Below are positions 1 to 9,471 of a stretch of DNA of 64,000 nucleotides, piece by piece. The position numbers were made by a program, and so were the translations under genes. The notes under the pieces were generated by a model that did no database searches, had not been told where the DNA came from, and saw nothing but the letters and a program-made list of their open reading frames with translations. The DNA is from Alphaproteobacteria bacterium UBA7314 (GTDB taxonomy: Bacteria > Pseudomonadota > Alphaproteobacteria > MPNO01 > UBA830): positions 164,571 to 228,570 of the forward strand of contig DKQG01000034.1 in NCBI GenBank assembly GCA_002471575.1, read 5' to 3'. Every line of letters begins with the position of its first letter. Position 1 is the first letter of the stretch.

Positions 1-120
1 CCATCGATTGCAACAATCCGAGACATTTTTTCCCGGAGTCCGTTGAATATTGCTACTAGGCAGGGATATTGCACATGCTTTCTCGACAAAAAATCGACGT
101 GAAAATGTTGGGATGACACG

Positions 121-258
121 ATGAAAAAGTCGGGGAACAAGTCGGGAAATGAGTGCTTCAGCGCAGTTGCTGCTGGTCTACTAGGTGCGATGCTGCTTGG
201 TTGCGCCTTTCCAATACTGGCGCAATCGGGCTGTATGAAACCCACCTTCGGCAGCTGA
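121..258 (+). CDS. Small possible lipoprotein or secreted peptide (45 aa)
   Basis: An ATG-initiated frame of 45 codons ends in TGA. The product opens with a basic stretch (MKKSGNKSGN), followed by a hydrophobic segment at about residues 13-34 that contains LLGC, which could be a lipobox with Cys28 as the lipidated residue; the alternative is a cleaved signal ending near LAQ. The ribosome binding site is weak (GGGATGACACG upstream) and I recognise no family. It lies alone upstream of the acyl-CoA synthetase. A chance frame is quite possible. The rest of bases 1-409 shows nothing else I can name. Confidence 0.25.
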   Translation: MKKSGNKSGNECFSAVAAGLLGAMLLGCAFPILAQSGCMKPTFGS

Positions 259-409
259 CGAGAACGGTGGCCCGGCGTACTGGGATCACCGTTTTTTTTG
301 CTTTGCCGTCGTTGGCATCGGGACAGAATATCCCGATAATCCCGAAATCGGATGGTCATTGGAGTGGGGACGTTTGTCCGAACAACTGAAAAATCCCGAA
401 CGGCAGAGA

Positions 410-1987
410 ATGGGGATCAGCCACTTTGTCAGCCGTGCCGCGGAGTTGCATCCCGACCGGATCGCGATCGACGATCTGCTGAATCGGCGGACACTCAACT
501 ATGTCGAACTTGACGCACGGATCAACCGGCTTGGTCGTGCCCTGATCCGCCAGGGGGTTCGCCGTGGTGACATGGTCGCTTTCATGCTGCGCAACGAGCA
601 CGCGTTGGTCGAAACAGTCTTTGCCTGTGCCCGCATCGGTGCCATAGTTGCCCCCCTGAACGTTCGATTGATCGCGGGCGAGGTCGCTGAATACGTAAAC
701 GATCATGGTTGTCGCACAGCACTCGCGGATACGGAATTCGCGGACCGGTTCGAAGATATCGGTGTGGAATTTCGAATTTCCTTCGGAGACGTCACCCCGT
801 CCGGCTGGGAAGATTACGAATCTCTCCTGGCGGTGGAAGATCCCGCCTCACTTCCTGCCGTCACGTCGCTGGACGATCCTTACCGGCTGGTGATGACGGG
901 CGGCACCACAGGGAAAAGCAAAGGGGTGCTGCATAGCCAGGGCGGGTCGGTGATTACCGTGCTGGCGGATGTCGCGGAATACGGTATTGGGCGCGGATGG
1001 CAAACCTTGACAATCCTTCCCGGATACCACGTCGCCGGCATGGAATGGGGCATGTTCACGATTTTCGCCCGCGCCGGTACAGTCGTATTCCCTGCCAGTA
1101 ATTCGTTCGATCCGGTCGCCTATCTGGACGTAGTTCGGACGCGCGGTATCGAGTACCTGCCGCTGGTCCCTGCGGTGATCAACCCCTTGTACGATGCCTG
1201 GGATGGCGTGCCGCTGGAGGCACCGCGCACAGTGGTGACGACGGCCGCGCCGACGCCTCTGGCACTGCGGCGGAAGCTAGCGGAACTGTTTCCCGCCGCC
1301 GATATCTTCGCGGCCGCAGGGCTGAGCGAGAGTCTGAACCTCGCGACACAGGGTCCCGGTGAATTTCTCGACCAGCCGGCCGCGATCGGCGAACCGCACC
1401 TCGATACCCGTGTTCTCATCCTGGATGATGACGACCGTTCTGTTGCGCGCGGGATGCCTGGCAATGTAGCGATGCGTAATTTTAATACCGCACTGGGCTA
1501 TCACCGGAGTCCGGAGGCTGCTGCCGTCACGTGGCGCCCCCGGCAGGGCGACCCGGAGGGACTGCACTGGTGTTTCACCGGTGATATCGGTGCGATGGAC
1601 GCCGAGGGTCGTATCACTCTCGTCGATCGGTCGAAAGACGTGGTCAAGACGGGTGGGGAAAGCGTGCCATCGGTCGAGGTCGAGACAACTTATATCGGGC
1701 ATCCCCATATCCGCGATTGTGCCGCGATCGGCGTCGAGGACGAGCGTTGGGGCGAGGCGATCCTGCTGGTTGCCGTTCCGGAGGCTGACGCCCCGGACGA
1801 TTCCGAGCTCGCCGTGCTACTTTTTTCGTGGGGACGTGTAGAAATGTCGGCATTCAAGGTGCCCAAGAAAATAGCCTTCGTGGACGAGCTGCCACGCAGC
1901 CATTTCGGCAAGGTGCTGAAACGGGAATTGCGGGACAGGGACTTCCACCGCGTCTTCGATGCCCCTTCCGGCAAGAGCTCGGCATGA
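410..1987 (+). CDS. Class I adenylate-forming enzyme (acyl-CoA synthetase / AMP-dependent ligase)
   Basis: Predicted to activate a carboxylic acid with ATP and transfer it to CoA. The 525-residue product has the phosphate-binding loop TGGTTGKSKG (about residue 163), the A7-type FTGDIGAMD, the hinge/A8 region DRSKDVVKTGGESV and the C-terminal GKVLKREL, whose lysine is the usual catalytic Lys of the A10 motif. Length fits the family (about 500-560). I chose ATG 410 because homology-like sequence (ISHFVSRAAELHPDRIAI) begins there; an in-frame TTG at 359 would add 17 residues. The stop overlaps the start of the YchJ-like gene (ATGA), so the two are probably co-translated. The acyl substrate cannot be told. 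Confidence 0.85.
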   Translation: MGISHFVSRAAELHPDRIAIDDLLNRRTLNYVELDARINRLGRALIRQGVRRGDMVAFMLRNEHALVETVFACARIGAIVAPLNVRLIAGEVAEYVNDHGCRTALADTEFADRFEDIGVEFRISFGDVTPSGWEDYESLLAVEDPASLPAVTSLDDPYRLVMTGGTTGKSKGVLHSQGGSVITVLADVAEYGIGRGWQTLTILPGYHVAGMEWGMFTIFARAGTVVFPASNSFDPVAYLDVVRTRGIEYLPLVPAVINPLYDAWDGVPLEAPRTVVTTAAPTPLALRRKLAELFPAADIFAAAGLSESLNLATQGPGEFLDQPAAIGEPHLDTRVLILDDDDRSVARGMPGNVAMRNFNTALGYHRSPEAAAVTWRPRQGDPEGLHWCFTGDIGAMDAEGRITLVDRSKDVVKTGGESVPSVEVETTYIGHPHIRDCAAIGVEDERWGEAILLVAVPEADAPDDSELAVLLFSWGRVEMSAFKVPKKIAFVDELPRSHFGKVLKRELRDRDFHRVFDAPSGKSSA

Positions 1988-2469
1988 CCGACTGTCCCTG
2001 CGTTTCGGGAAACAGTTATGACGAATGCTGCGGCCCTTACATTGCGGGCAACGCTGCCGCGCCGACCGCGGAGGCGCTGATGCGATCACGCTTTACGGCA
2101 TTCGCATCGGGCAGGCTGGATTACATTGAACGCACCTGCGCCAGCGAAATGCGTGAAACGTTCGATCGCGGCGGAGCGGAACGTGGTGCCGAAATGGTGA
2201 AGTGGCTGTCGCTTCAGGTTCTGGGGGCGTCTTGCGTAAGCGCGATGGATGACACGGGCAAGGTGGAATTCGCCGCGACATACCTCGCGGAGGGATTGAT
2301 CCGGGTGCACCGGGAAAATTCCGTGTTTCGGCGCGAAGACGGCGTGTGGGTCTACGTCGTCGGAGAAATACAAACGGGAGCCATTGTTCCCGATCCGATC
2401 AAGGTTCGGCGCAACGATCCGTGTCCCTGCGGATCCGCTAGGAAGTTCAAGAATTGCTGCGGCGCCTGA
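1984..2469 (+). CDS. YchJ-family SEC-C motif protein
   Basis: The 161-residue protein has the UPF0225/YchJ layout. An N-terminal Cys-rich motif (CPC at residues 4-6, DECCGPY at 13-19) is followed by the family signature AEALMRSRFTAFA, and it ends in a SEC-C zinc motif (DPCPCGS...KNCCGA). SEC-C motifs bind zinc and in SecA contact SecB and ribosomes; the role of YchJ proteins is not established. Its ATG overlaps the TGA of the acyl-CoA synthetase by 4 bases (ATGA), which decides the start. Domain order and length are normal. Confidence 0.85.
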   Translation: MTDCPCVSGNSYDECCGPYIAGNAAAPTAEALMRSRFTAFASGRLDYIERTCASEMRETFDRGGAERGAEMVKWLSLQVLGASCVSAMDDTGKVEFAATYLAEGLIRVHRENSVFRREDGVWVYVVGEIQTGAIVPDPIKVRRNDPCPCGSARKFKNCCGA

Positions 2470-2488
2470 ACGCGAACGACCGGTGATT

Positions 2489-2947
2489 TCAGGATTTCCG
2501 GTAGGCGAGGACCGACAGTTGTAACTGCGCAAGGGTGGGTTTCGCACCGGTTCGGTTGGCCTCGATCCAGTCGGCGATAGGCACGTCCGTCGCGCTGGAA
2601 ACCGCGTTAAGTTTCTGAAGCGCGCTGAGGCCTTCCCAGGGTTTGGGTTCCACACCGGGCACCGGCGGGATTGCCTGATGAGCCGCCTGGCCGATTTCCA
2701 GGACTGCCGGATACATGTTGGCGATGACGGCATTGTAGATTGGATCGTTCACGTGACTTTCCGAGTCTTCGCGCAGCGAATGGTCGTGCTTATCCTGAAA
2801 CGCTTTTTCGAGCACCAGCGCGGAAGCGGGAAAATCGACTTCGACCCCGTTTCCCTGCTCCAAATAGACCGTCTCACCATCCACCTCGACGACGACGCCG
2901 ACGATATCGGCAGATACGTTGCGGACAATGTCTCCTTCGTTGAACAT
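2489..2947 (-). CDS. Hypothetical protein (152 aa)
   Basis: No family recognised with confidence. The first 50 residues (MFNEGDIVRNVSADIVGVVV...) are rich in Val and Gly and alternate like a small beta-barrel. A charged linker (about 50-70) follows, then a mainly helical C-terminal half with the phrase EGLSALQKLNAVSSATD. There is no signal peptide or membrane segment. It is convergent with the YchJ-like gene, 19 bases away, and divergent from the broken PEP-CTERM-like gene. Composition matches its neighbours, so it is probably a real cytoplasmic protein of unknown job. Confidence 0.6.
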   Translation of the reverse strand: MFNEGDIVRNVSADIVGVVVEVDGETVYLEQGNGVEVDFPASALVLEKAFQDKHDHSLREDSESHVNDPIYNAVIANMYPAVLEIGQAAHQAIPPVPGVEPKPWEGLSALQKLNAVSSATDVPIADWIEANRTGAKPTLAQLQLSVLAYRKS

Positions 2948-3172
2948 TCGGCGTGCTTTCGATTATGCGACGATGTGTCGACACTATAGGCCCACGGGTG
3001 GGCCAGCCAAATCGTCAGTTTTCTTCACGGTCTGCCTTTTCCGGACTTCAAGTTCCCGTAATACTGACAGTTTTCACGGCCGATTGTGTGGAACGGATTT
3101 TGCTCGCCTTATCGGAGGGCGACCATCGCGGTTAGCGCGGTGTCTTTATCCCAGAATTAAAACAATTACTGC

Positions 3173-3820
3173 GTGTCCAACAATCTCTTTTCAACCACTC
3201 TCCGCATCTTTTCCGTCGCGGGTGCGGCCGTGTTTCTCTCATTCTCGCCTGCACAGGCGATCTTGATCGATAACGGGTCGATGACGCTGGATACCGGTAC
3301 TGGTCTGGAATGGCTCGATCTGACGGAGTCGATAAACCGGTCATTCGACTATGTGTCTGGCTAGTTCAGTGCCGGCGGCGACTTTGCCGGCTGGCAGCAA
3401 GCCAACTTTGCTGAAGTTTACACGTTGTTCGTCAATGCCGGATTCTCGGATGGGCACGACGTTTCCCCCGCGTCGCCGGATATGTTTCAGGCCATCCAGC
3501 TGTTCGGGCAGACGTTGTCGAACCAGTCCGGCGATCTCGTCTAGGTTGTTATATTCGGCAGCTTCAACGATACCAGGACCGGCGTGGATCCGGCGCTACA
3601 GGGGGTGGCCGGGTTGGTGCTGACCGTGAGCAATGTCAGCCCCGCTCCCGACTTTGAGACCGCGGACGGGTTTCCGGACAATTTTGCGACCTTTATTGCT
3701 GCGGAGGCATACGGTTATTGGCTGGTGCGCAACGCAGTCGTTTCCGTTCCGGCACCCGGCATCGCTATTCTGTTCGGGGCCGGTGCATTCTCTCTTCTGC
3801 GCCGCCGATCGGCAGTCTGA
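3173..3820 (+). pseudogene. PEP-CTERM-like secreted protein gene interrupted by two in-frame TAG codons
   Basis: From GTG 3173 one continuous frame runs to TGA 3818-3820, broken only by TAG at 3362-3364 and at 3542-3544. The N-terminus is a clear signal peptide (residues 1-25, ending SPAQA). A family-like segment follows (DTGTGLEWLDL, then after the first TAG FSAGGDFAGWQQANFAEVY). The C-terminus carries a VPAPG sequence, a hydrophobic stretch and LLRRR, which is the layout of a PEP-CTERM sorting tail. Such proteins are normally processed at the surface by exosortase. The frame is otherwise undamaged over 213 non-stop codons. Either it is a recent pseudogene or the ambers are read through. No exosortase is in this window. 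Confidence 0.65.
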
Positions 3821-3835
3821 GAGGCGCGGCGCGGA

Positions 3836-4564
3836 CTACTTCAGTACGCGTTGTTTCTGAATTTCAGACCAGGCATCGTTGATGGTCGCCATCTTGGCGG
3901 TGGCGACGTCGATAAAATCCTGTGGCATGCCGTCGGCGATCAACCTGTCGGGATGGTTTTCCTTGATCAGGGTCCGCCAGGCGGCGCGCACGGTATCGTC
4001 GTCGGCATTGTGCGGCACCCCCAGGATGGCATAGGGATCGGACGCATCTGCGCCCAGATGCCCGGCACGAATACGGGAAAATTTGGCTTTGTCGAACCCA
4101 AAGATCTTGGCGACCTCTTCTAGGAATTCCTCTTCTTGGGGATGCATAATGCGGTCGGCCTTGGCGATATGAAACAGGGCGTCGAGCAGTTCTTCCAGAA
4201 CCGCCGGCCGGTCAGCGAACATTTTTGCGACCTGTTTGGCGTAGGGTTCGAACCCGCGGGCATCCTTGCGCGCAACGTCGAACACGCGACCGACGTTTTT
4301 CAGTTCTTCTTCCGGCACGTCGAGGATTTGGCGGAACGCCTGAACTTCGTCGGGCGTAACCTGTCCGTCAGCCTTGGCCATTTTGGCGCCAAGGGCGATG
4401 ACGGCGATGGTGAAGGCGGTCTGACGGGTGGCGTCGCTGGCATCTTCGTCGGATCCGCGGAGACGGTCCACGGCATGACCTGCCGCCGCACCGACCAGCG
4501 CACCCAGCGGCCCTCCTACGACGAAGCCGCCGATACCGCCGATAATCTTACCCAGAAGCGCCAT
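3836..4564 (-). CDS. TerB- and DnaJ-domain protein (DjlA-like co-chaperone)
   Basis: The 242-residue product starts with a Gly-rich hydrophobic segment (about residues 4-30) that may associate with membrane. An all-helical TerB-like domain follows (about 45-165, with acidic motifs such as KADGQVTPDE and KADRIMHPQEEE), then a C-terminal J domain (DPYAILGVPHNADDDT and the diagnostic HPD in KENHPDRL). DjlA-type proteins stimulate the ATPase of DnaK. The frame stays open 303 bases further upstream, but that extension has no family likeness, so I use ATG at 4562-4564. It ends with TAG, which shows that TAG is a normal stop in this genome. Confidence 0.85.
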   Translation of the reverse strand: MALLGKIIGGIGGFVVGGPLGALVGAAAGHAVDRLRGSDEDASDATRQTAFTIAVIALGAKMAKADGQVTPDEVQAFRQILDVPEEELKNVGRVFDVARKDARGFEPYAKQVAKMFADRPAVLEELLDALFHIAKADRIMHPQEEEFLEEVAKIFGFDKAKFSRIRAGHLGADASDPYAILGVPHNADDDTVRAAWRTLIKENHPDRLIADGMPQDFIDVATAKMATINDAWSEIQKQRVLK

Positions 4565-4838
4565 GCGTATTCGCCCCGAAAACTGATCCCGATAAGTGTG
4601 CCTTAGTGCCAAAATATGGCGACAGGATGTCCGTGCGACCGGCGCGGCTAACCCACCGAAACTCTGATCAGACGCTATCATTTCGTACGTTCGGTCACAA
4701 TGCGGCAAACGGTTCTGCCTGTCTTTGAAATCGTTCACACAAGGCAACGTCAATCGGTCGCGGGCGATTGGCTGACACGCGGAACCGCGCCGGATATAGT
4801 CTGCTCGACAAAACAGACAGACCCGCAGGGAGAAAATC

Positions 4839-5798
4839 ATGGCGAGCAAGAGCGGCAACAGAATCATCGCGATTGAGGAGCATTACTTCGATCCGGAAAT
4901 CGTCGCTGAATTTGACGACAAGACCGGATTTGCGGGCACGCCTATCCGTAAGAAAATGGACGATCTTTACGATCTTCGCATTAAGGACATGGACGCTTCG
5001 GGTATCGACGTACAGGTCCTGTCACAAGGGGCGCCGGGGGTTCAGCGTTTCGATGGGGAAAAAGCCACTAAGCTGGCAATTGCCGCCAATGACCGGCTGT
5101 ACGAGACCTGTCAGCGCCATCCGGGCCGGTTCGCCGGGTTTGCGACTATTCCGTCGCCGGCGCCCGAGGCCGCGGCTGACGAGCTGGAACGCACCGTTAA
5201 GGATTATGGGTTCAAGGGTGGGATGATCCATGGCCTGACTAACGGCGAGTTCATCGACCAGAAAAAATTCTGGCCCATCTTCGAACGCGCCGAGGCGCTT
5301 GATGTGCCGATCTATATACATCCCGCCGTACCGCATCAGGATGTGGTGAAGGCGTATTATGCCGATTACCTGCCGAAATATCCGTCGCTGTTGACGGCTG
5401 CTTGGGGGTTCACCGTCGAGACGGCGACAGCCGGTATCCGCATGGTGCTGAGCGAGGTGTTTGACGAATATCCGAAACTGCAGATCGTCCTCGGCCATCT
5501 CGGCGAGGGGCTGCCTTTTCTGTTGTGGCGGATCAGCGATTCGCTGGGCCGGGACAGCGACTACCCATTCCGCGAAAAATTCTGCAACCATTTCCACATT
5601 ACAACGTCGGGCAATTTTTCCGATCCCGCGATGCAATGCTCGATGATGGAAATGGGCATCGATCGCATCATGTTCTCGGTCGATTATCCGTTTGCGCCAA
5701 ACATCCAAGGTACGGAGTGGATGGAGCAGATTTCGCTTAGCCCGGATGACAAGAAGAAGGTCCTGCACGGCAATGCGGAACGCCTACTGAAAATGTAA
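4839..5798 (+). CDS. Amidohydrolase-superfamily protein, ACMSD / gamma-resorcylate decarboxylase type
   Basis: The 319-residue protein belongs to the metal-dependent amidohydrolase_2 group that includes 2-amino-3-carboxymuconate semialdehyde decarboxylase and gamma-resorcylate decarboxylases. Visible ligand motifs are the N-terminal EEH (residues 13-15, in place of HxH, as in resorcylate-type enzymes), IYIHP (about residue 158), GHLGE (about 218) and SVDYPF (about 280, the metal Asp). The likely reaction is non-oxidative decarboxylation or hydrolysis of a ring or semialdehyde acid; the substrate is unknown. An AGGGAG ribosome site precedes ATG 4839. It is the first gene of a same-strand run with the oxoprolinase-type gene 55 bases downstream. 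Confidence 0.8.
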   Translation: MASKSGNRIIAIEEHYFDPEIVAEFDDKTGFAGTPIRKKMDDLYDLRIKDMDASGIDVQVLSQGAPGVQRFDGEKATKLAIAANDRLYETCQRHPGRFAGFATIPSPAPEAAADELERTVKDYGFKGGMIHGLTNGEFIDQKKFWPIFERAEALDVPIYIHPAVPHQDVVKAYYADYLPKYPSLLTAAWGFTVETATAGIRMVLSEVFDEYPKLQIVLGHLGEGLPFLLWRISDSLGRDSDYPFREKFCNHFHITTSGNFSDPAMQCSMMEMGIDRIMFSVDYPFAPNIQGTEWMEQISLSPDDKKKVLHGNAERLLKM

Positions 5799-5853
5799 GT
5801 ACCCGGCGCGGGTACAGACGACAGACGATAAACACAGACCAAGGAGACAGCGC

Positions 5854-8800
5854 GTGGCCGAGGGCAGCGTGACGACGGACAAGTGGCAATTCTGGATCGA
5901 CCGGGGCGGAACGTTTACCGATTTCGTCATCCGTGCGCCGGATGGCAGGCTGTCGACCCACAAGCTGCTCTCCGAAAATCCCGAACGCTACAAGGATGCC
6001 GCGCTGCAGGGTATCCGCGAAACGCTGGGAGTCGACGGTGATGCGCCGCTTCCCGAGGGCGTGATCGAGGCGGTCAAGATGGGTACCACGGTCGCAACCA
6101 ACGCGCTGCTCGAACGCAAGGGCGAGCGGACGGTTTTGGCCGTGACGCGCGGCTTTGCCGATCAGTTGCGGATCGGATACCAGAACCGGCCCAACATCTT
6201 TGCCCGCCGGATCGAACTGCCTGAGCTGCTTTACGAATCCGTGGTCGAGATCGACGAGCGGCTGACTGCCGAGGGCGATGTGCTGACGCCGCTGGATGCG
6301 GACGGAGCGCGCGCCTCACTGCAGACGGCCTATGACGACGGTCTCCGGTCGATCGCGATCTGTTTCATGCACGGCTACCGGTATCACGATCACGAGGCCG
6401 ACGTCGCGGCCATCGCGCGAGAGATCGGATTCACCCAGGTTTCGGTCTCGCACGAAGTCAGCCCGCTGATGAAATTTGTCGGTCGTGGCGACACAACCGT
6501 CGTCGACGCCTATGTGTCGCCCATCCTGCGGCGCTATGTCGATCTGATCGCCGCCCAGACAGGCGATGCCCGGCTGATGTTCATGCAATCCAACGGCGGG
6601 CTGGCGGATGCACGGTTTTTTCAGGGGAAGGATTCGATTCTTTCCGGGCCCGCGGGCGGTATCGTCGGCGCGGCGCAAACGGCGCAAATGGCAGGCTACA
6701 GCAAGATCATCGGTTTCGACATGGGAGGCACGTCTACCGACGTGGCGCATTACGACGGCGAGTACGAACGCGCCTTCGAAACCTTGGTTGCGGGCGTGCG
6801 TATGCGCGCGCCGATGATGAACATCCATACCGTCGCTGCGGGTGGGGGGTCGATCCTGCACTTTGATGGCTCGCGTTATCGGGTCGGGCCGGATTCCGCG
6901 GGCGCCAATCCTGGGCCCGCGTGTTACCGGCGCGGCGGGCCGCTCTGCGTCACCGACGCCAACGTAATGCTCGGCAAGATCCAGGCGGAGTTTTTTCCTA
7001 GTGTCTTTGGCCCCAACGCGGACGAGCCGCTGGACGATGCCGTGGTGCGCGAAAAATTCGAGGCGCTGGCCGCCGAAATCGAGACCGCTACGGGTGACAG
7101 GCGCTCGCCGGTCGAAGTCGCCGGCGGTTTTCTCAAAATCGCCGTCGACAACATGGCTAATGCCATTAAGCAGATTTCCGTCCAGCGAGGCTATGACGTT
7201 ACCGACTATACGCTTAATTGCTTCGGCGGGGCGGGTGGACAGCATGCCTGTCTGGTCGCCGACGCACTGGGTATGACACGGGTGTTCGTGCACCCCTTTG
7301 CCGGCGTGCTGTCGGCGTATGGCATGGGCCTCGCCGAGCAGCGTATCATCCGCGAACGCGCGGTCGAAAGGGCGCTCGACGACGCGTTGGTCGACGATCT
7401 GAATGCGGCAGTCGACGATTTGTCCGCCGACGGTGCCCGGGAAATGGAATCCCAGGGGGTCGAGGCATCGGAAATATCGGTGATTGCCAAGGCGCATCTA
7501 CGCTACGAGGGCACCGATACGGCGCTGGTCGTGGATTTCGGATCAAGAGCGGAGATGCTTGAGACTTTCGAAGATGCGCATATGCAGCAATTCGGCTTCA
7601 TTGCGCCGGAAAAAGGCAATGTCGTCGAGGCGATCACGGTCGAAGTGGTCGGCGGCGGCCAGGACGTGGCCGACGAGGAACTCGATCTCGACCCCGATGC
7701 CGAGCCGGCACAGCCGCTCGGACATGCTAATATGTATGCTGCCGGCGCTACCCGCTCGGCACCGGTCTACGACCGCGATACCCTGTCGCCCAGCGAAAAG
7801 GTGAATGGTCCTGCCGTGATCATCGACTCCAATGCCACAACGGTCATCGAGCCGGGCTGGCAGGCCGAAATCACGGTGCGCAATCACATGGTGATTAACC
7901 GCGTCGAGGAGCGCCAGTCCGAGCACGCCATCGGCACCGAAGCCGATCCGGTGATGCTGGAAGTGTTCAATAATCTGTTTATGTCGATCGCCGAACAGAT
8001 GGGCGTTGTGCTGCAGAACACGTCGTATTCCGTGAATATCAAGGAACGGCTCGATTTCTCCTGCGCCATCTTCGACAACGACGGCCAACTGGTCGCGAAC
8101 GCACCGCATATCCCGGTGCATCTCGGCTCGATGAGCGAGAGCGTGCAGACCATCGTCCGCGAACGCGGCGAAGGCGTAAAACCGGGCGACGTGTTCGTCC
8201 TCAACGCCCCCTATAACGGCGGCACGCATCTGCCGGACGTCACCGTGATGACGCCGGTGTTCGACCGTGACGGTAACGACATCCTGTTCTACGTCGCGTC
8301 GCGCGGGCACCATGCGGAGATCGGCGGCAAGACGCCTGGTTCGATGCCACCGGATTCCCGGCACATCGACGAGGAAGGCGTTCTGATCGACAACTTCCAG
8401 CTGGTCGATCAGGGGCGGCTCCGTGAAAAGGAACTGCAAGAACTGTTCACGACCGCACCCTACCCGACGCGCAATTTCCACCACAATCTAGGCGACCTGA
8501 AAGCCCAGATCGCGGCCAACGAAAAGGGCGTGCAGGAACTGCGAAAGATGGTCGATCACTTCGGCCTCGATGTCGTGCTGGCCTATATGAAGCACGTCCA
8601 GGACAACGCCGAAGAAACGGTCCGCCGCGTCATCCAGAATTTGTCCGACGGCGAATACGAATACGAGATGGATTTCGGTGCCCGGGTTAAGGTGGCTATT
8701 ACGGTCCACCCGGAAACGCGATCAGCCACTGTTGATTTTACCGGCACGTCGCCGCAGCAGGACAACAACTTCAACATCACCCACGCGGTCGCGGTCGCGG

Positions 8801-9471
8801 CGGTGTTGTATACATTCCGGTTGATGGTCGACGACGATATTCCGCTCAATGCCGGCTGTCTCAAGCCGCTCAACATTGTGGTGCCCGAAGACTGCATGCT
8901 GCGACCCAAGTATCCCGCCGCCGTGGTCGCGGGGAACGTGGAGACCTCGCAGGCGATTACGGATACCATCTTGGGCGCGCTTAGGCTGATGGGTGCGTCG
9001 CAGGGCACGATGAACAACTTCACATTCGGCAACGCCAACTACCAGTACTACGAAACCATCTGCGGCGGCGCCGGAGCGGGGGCCGGCTTCGACGGCACCG
9101 ATGCGGTTCACACGCACATGACCAACACCCGGCTGACCGACCCGGAAATCCTTGAATGGCGCTTCCCTGTCATCCTGGACTCGTTCTCGATCCGGCGCGG
9201 GTCCGGCGGGACGGGCAAACACCGGGGCGGCGACGGCGTCACCCGCCGGTTAAAATTCCGCGAACAGATGACGGCATCGATGCTGTCGGGACACCGCATC
9301 ATCCCGCCCTACGGCATGAACGGCGGCGGTGAAGGCAAGCTCGGACACAACTACGTTGAACGCCTCGACGGATCCGTGACAGAACAGGGCGGCACGGATT
9401 CGACGGAAGTGTATGATGGCGATGTGTACGTGATCGAGACGCCCGGCGGAGGCGGTTATGGTACGCCATGA
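5854..9471 (+). CDS. Fused HyuA-HyuB hydantoinase / 5-oxoprolinase-type ATPase
   Basis: This 1205-residue protein carries both halves of an ATP-dependent oxoprolinase-type lactam hydrolase. The HyuA half (about 1-690) has the nucleotide motif DRGGTFTDF at residues 13-21, DMGGTSTDV (about 290) and a Gly-rich AAGGGS loop. The HyuB half starts near residue 697 (EADPVMLEVFNNLFMSIAE) and runs to the Gly-rich C-terminus GGGGYGTP. Many bacteria have hyuA and hyuB as separate genes; this is the fused, eukaryote-like arrangement. The GTG start follows AAGGAGA at suitable spacing. The stop overlaps the ATG of the DUF1445 gene, so translation is coupled. The substrate (5-oxoproline, hydantoin or related lactam) is inferred only from family and neighbours. 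Confidence 0.88.
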   Translation: MAEGSVTTDKWQFWIDRGGTFTDFVIRAPDGRLSTHKLLSENPERYKDAALQGIRETLGVDGDAPLPEGVIEAVKMGTTVATNALLERKGERTVLAVTRGFADQLRIGYQNRPNIFARRIELPELLYESVVEIDERLTAEGDVLTPLDADGARASLQTAYDDGLRSIAICFMHGYRYHDHEADVAAIAREIGFTQVSVSHEVSPLMKFVGRGDTTVVDAYVSPILRRYVDLIAAQTGDARLMFMQSNGGLADARFFQGKDSILSGPAGGIVGAAQTAQMAGYSKIIGFDMGGTSTDVAHYDGEYERAFETLVAGVRMRAPMMNIHTVAAGGGSILHFDGSRYRVGPDSAGANPGPACYRRGGPLCVTDANVMLGKIQAEFFPSVFGPNADEPLDDAVVREKFEALAAEIETATGDRRSPVEVAGGFLKIAVDNMANAIKQISVQRGYDVTDYTLNCFGGAGGQHACLVADALGMTRVFVHPFAGVLSAYGMGLAEQRIIRERAVERALDDALVDDLNAAVDDLSADGAREMESQGVEASEISVIAKAHLRYEGTDTALVVDFGSRAEMLETFEDAHMQQFGFIAPEKGNVVEAITVEVVGGGQDVADEELDLDPDAEPAQPLGHANMYAAGATRSAPVYDRDTLSPSEKVNGPAVIIDSNATTVIEPGWQAEITVRNHMVINRVEERQSEHAIGTEADPVMLEVFNNLFMSIAEQMGVVLQNTSYSVNIKERLDFSCAIFDNDGQLVANAPHIPVHLGSMSESVQTIVRERGEGVKPGDVFVLNAPYNGGTHLPDVTVMTPVFDRDGNDILFYVASRGHHAEIGGKTPGSMPPDSRHIDEEGVLIDNFQLVDQGRLREKELQELFTTAPYPTRNFHHNLGDLKAQIAANEKGVQELRKMVDHFGLDVVLAYMKHVQDNAEETVRRVIQNLSDGEYEYEMDFGARVKVAITVHPETRSATVDFTGTSPQQDNNFNITHAVAVAAVLYTFRLMVDDDIPLNAGCLKPLNIVVPEDCMLRPKYPAAVVAGNVETSQAITDTILGALRLMGASQGTMNNFTFGNANYQYYETICGGAGAGAGFDGTDAVHTHMTNTRLTDPEILEWRFPVILDSFSIRRGSGGTGKHRGGDGVTRRLKFREQMTASMLSGHRIIPPYGMNGGGEGKLGHNYVERLDGSVTEQGGTDSTEVYDGDVYVIETPGGGGYGTP

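Noticed and set aside
4565..4867. Long N-terminal extension of the TerB-DnaJ protein
   Set aside because: It overlaps the promoter and start of the divergent amidohydrolase and has random-looking Cys/Arg-rich sequence.
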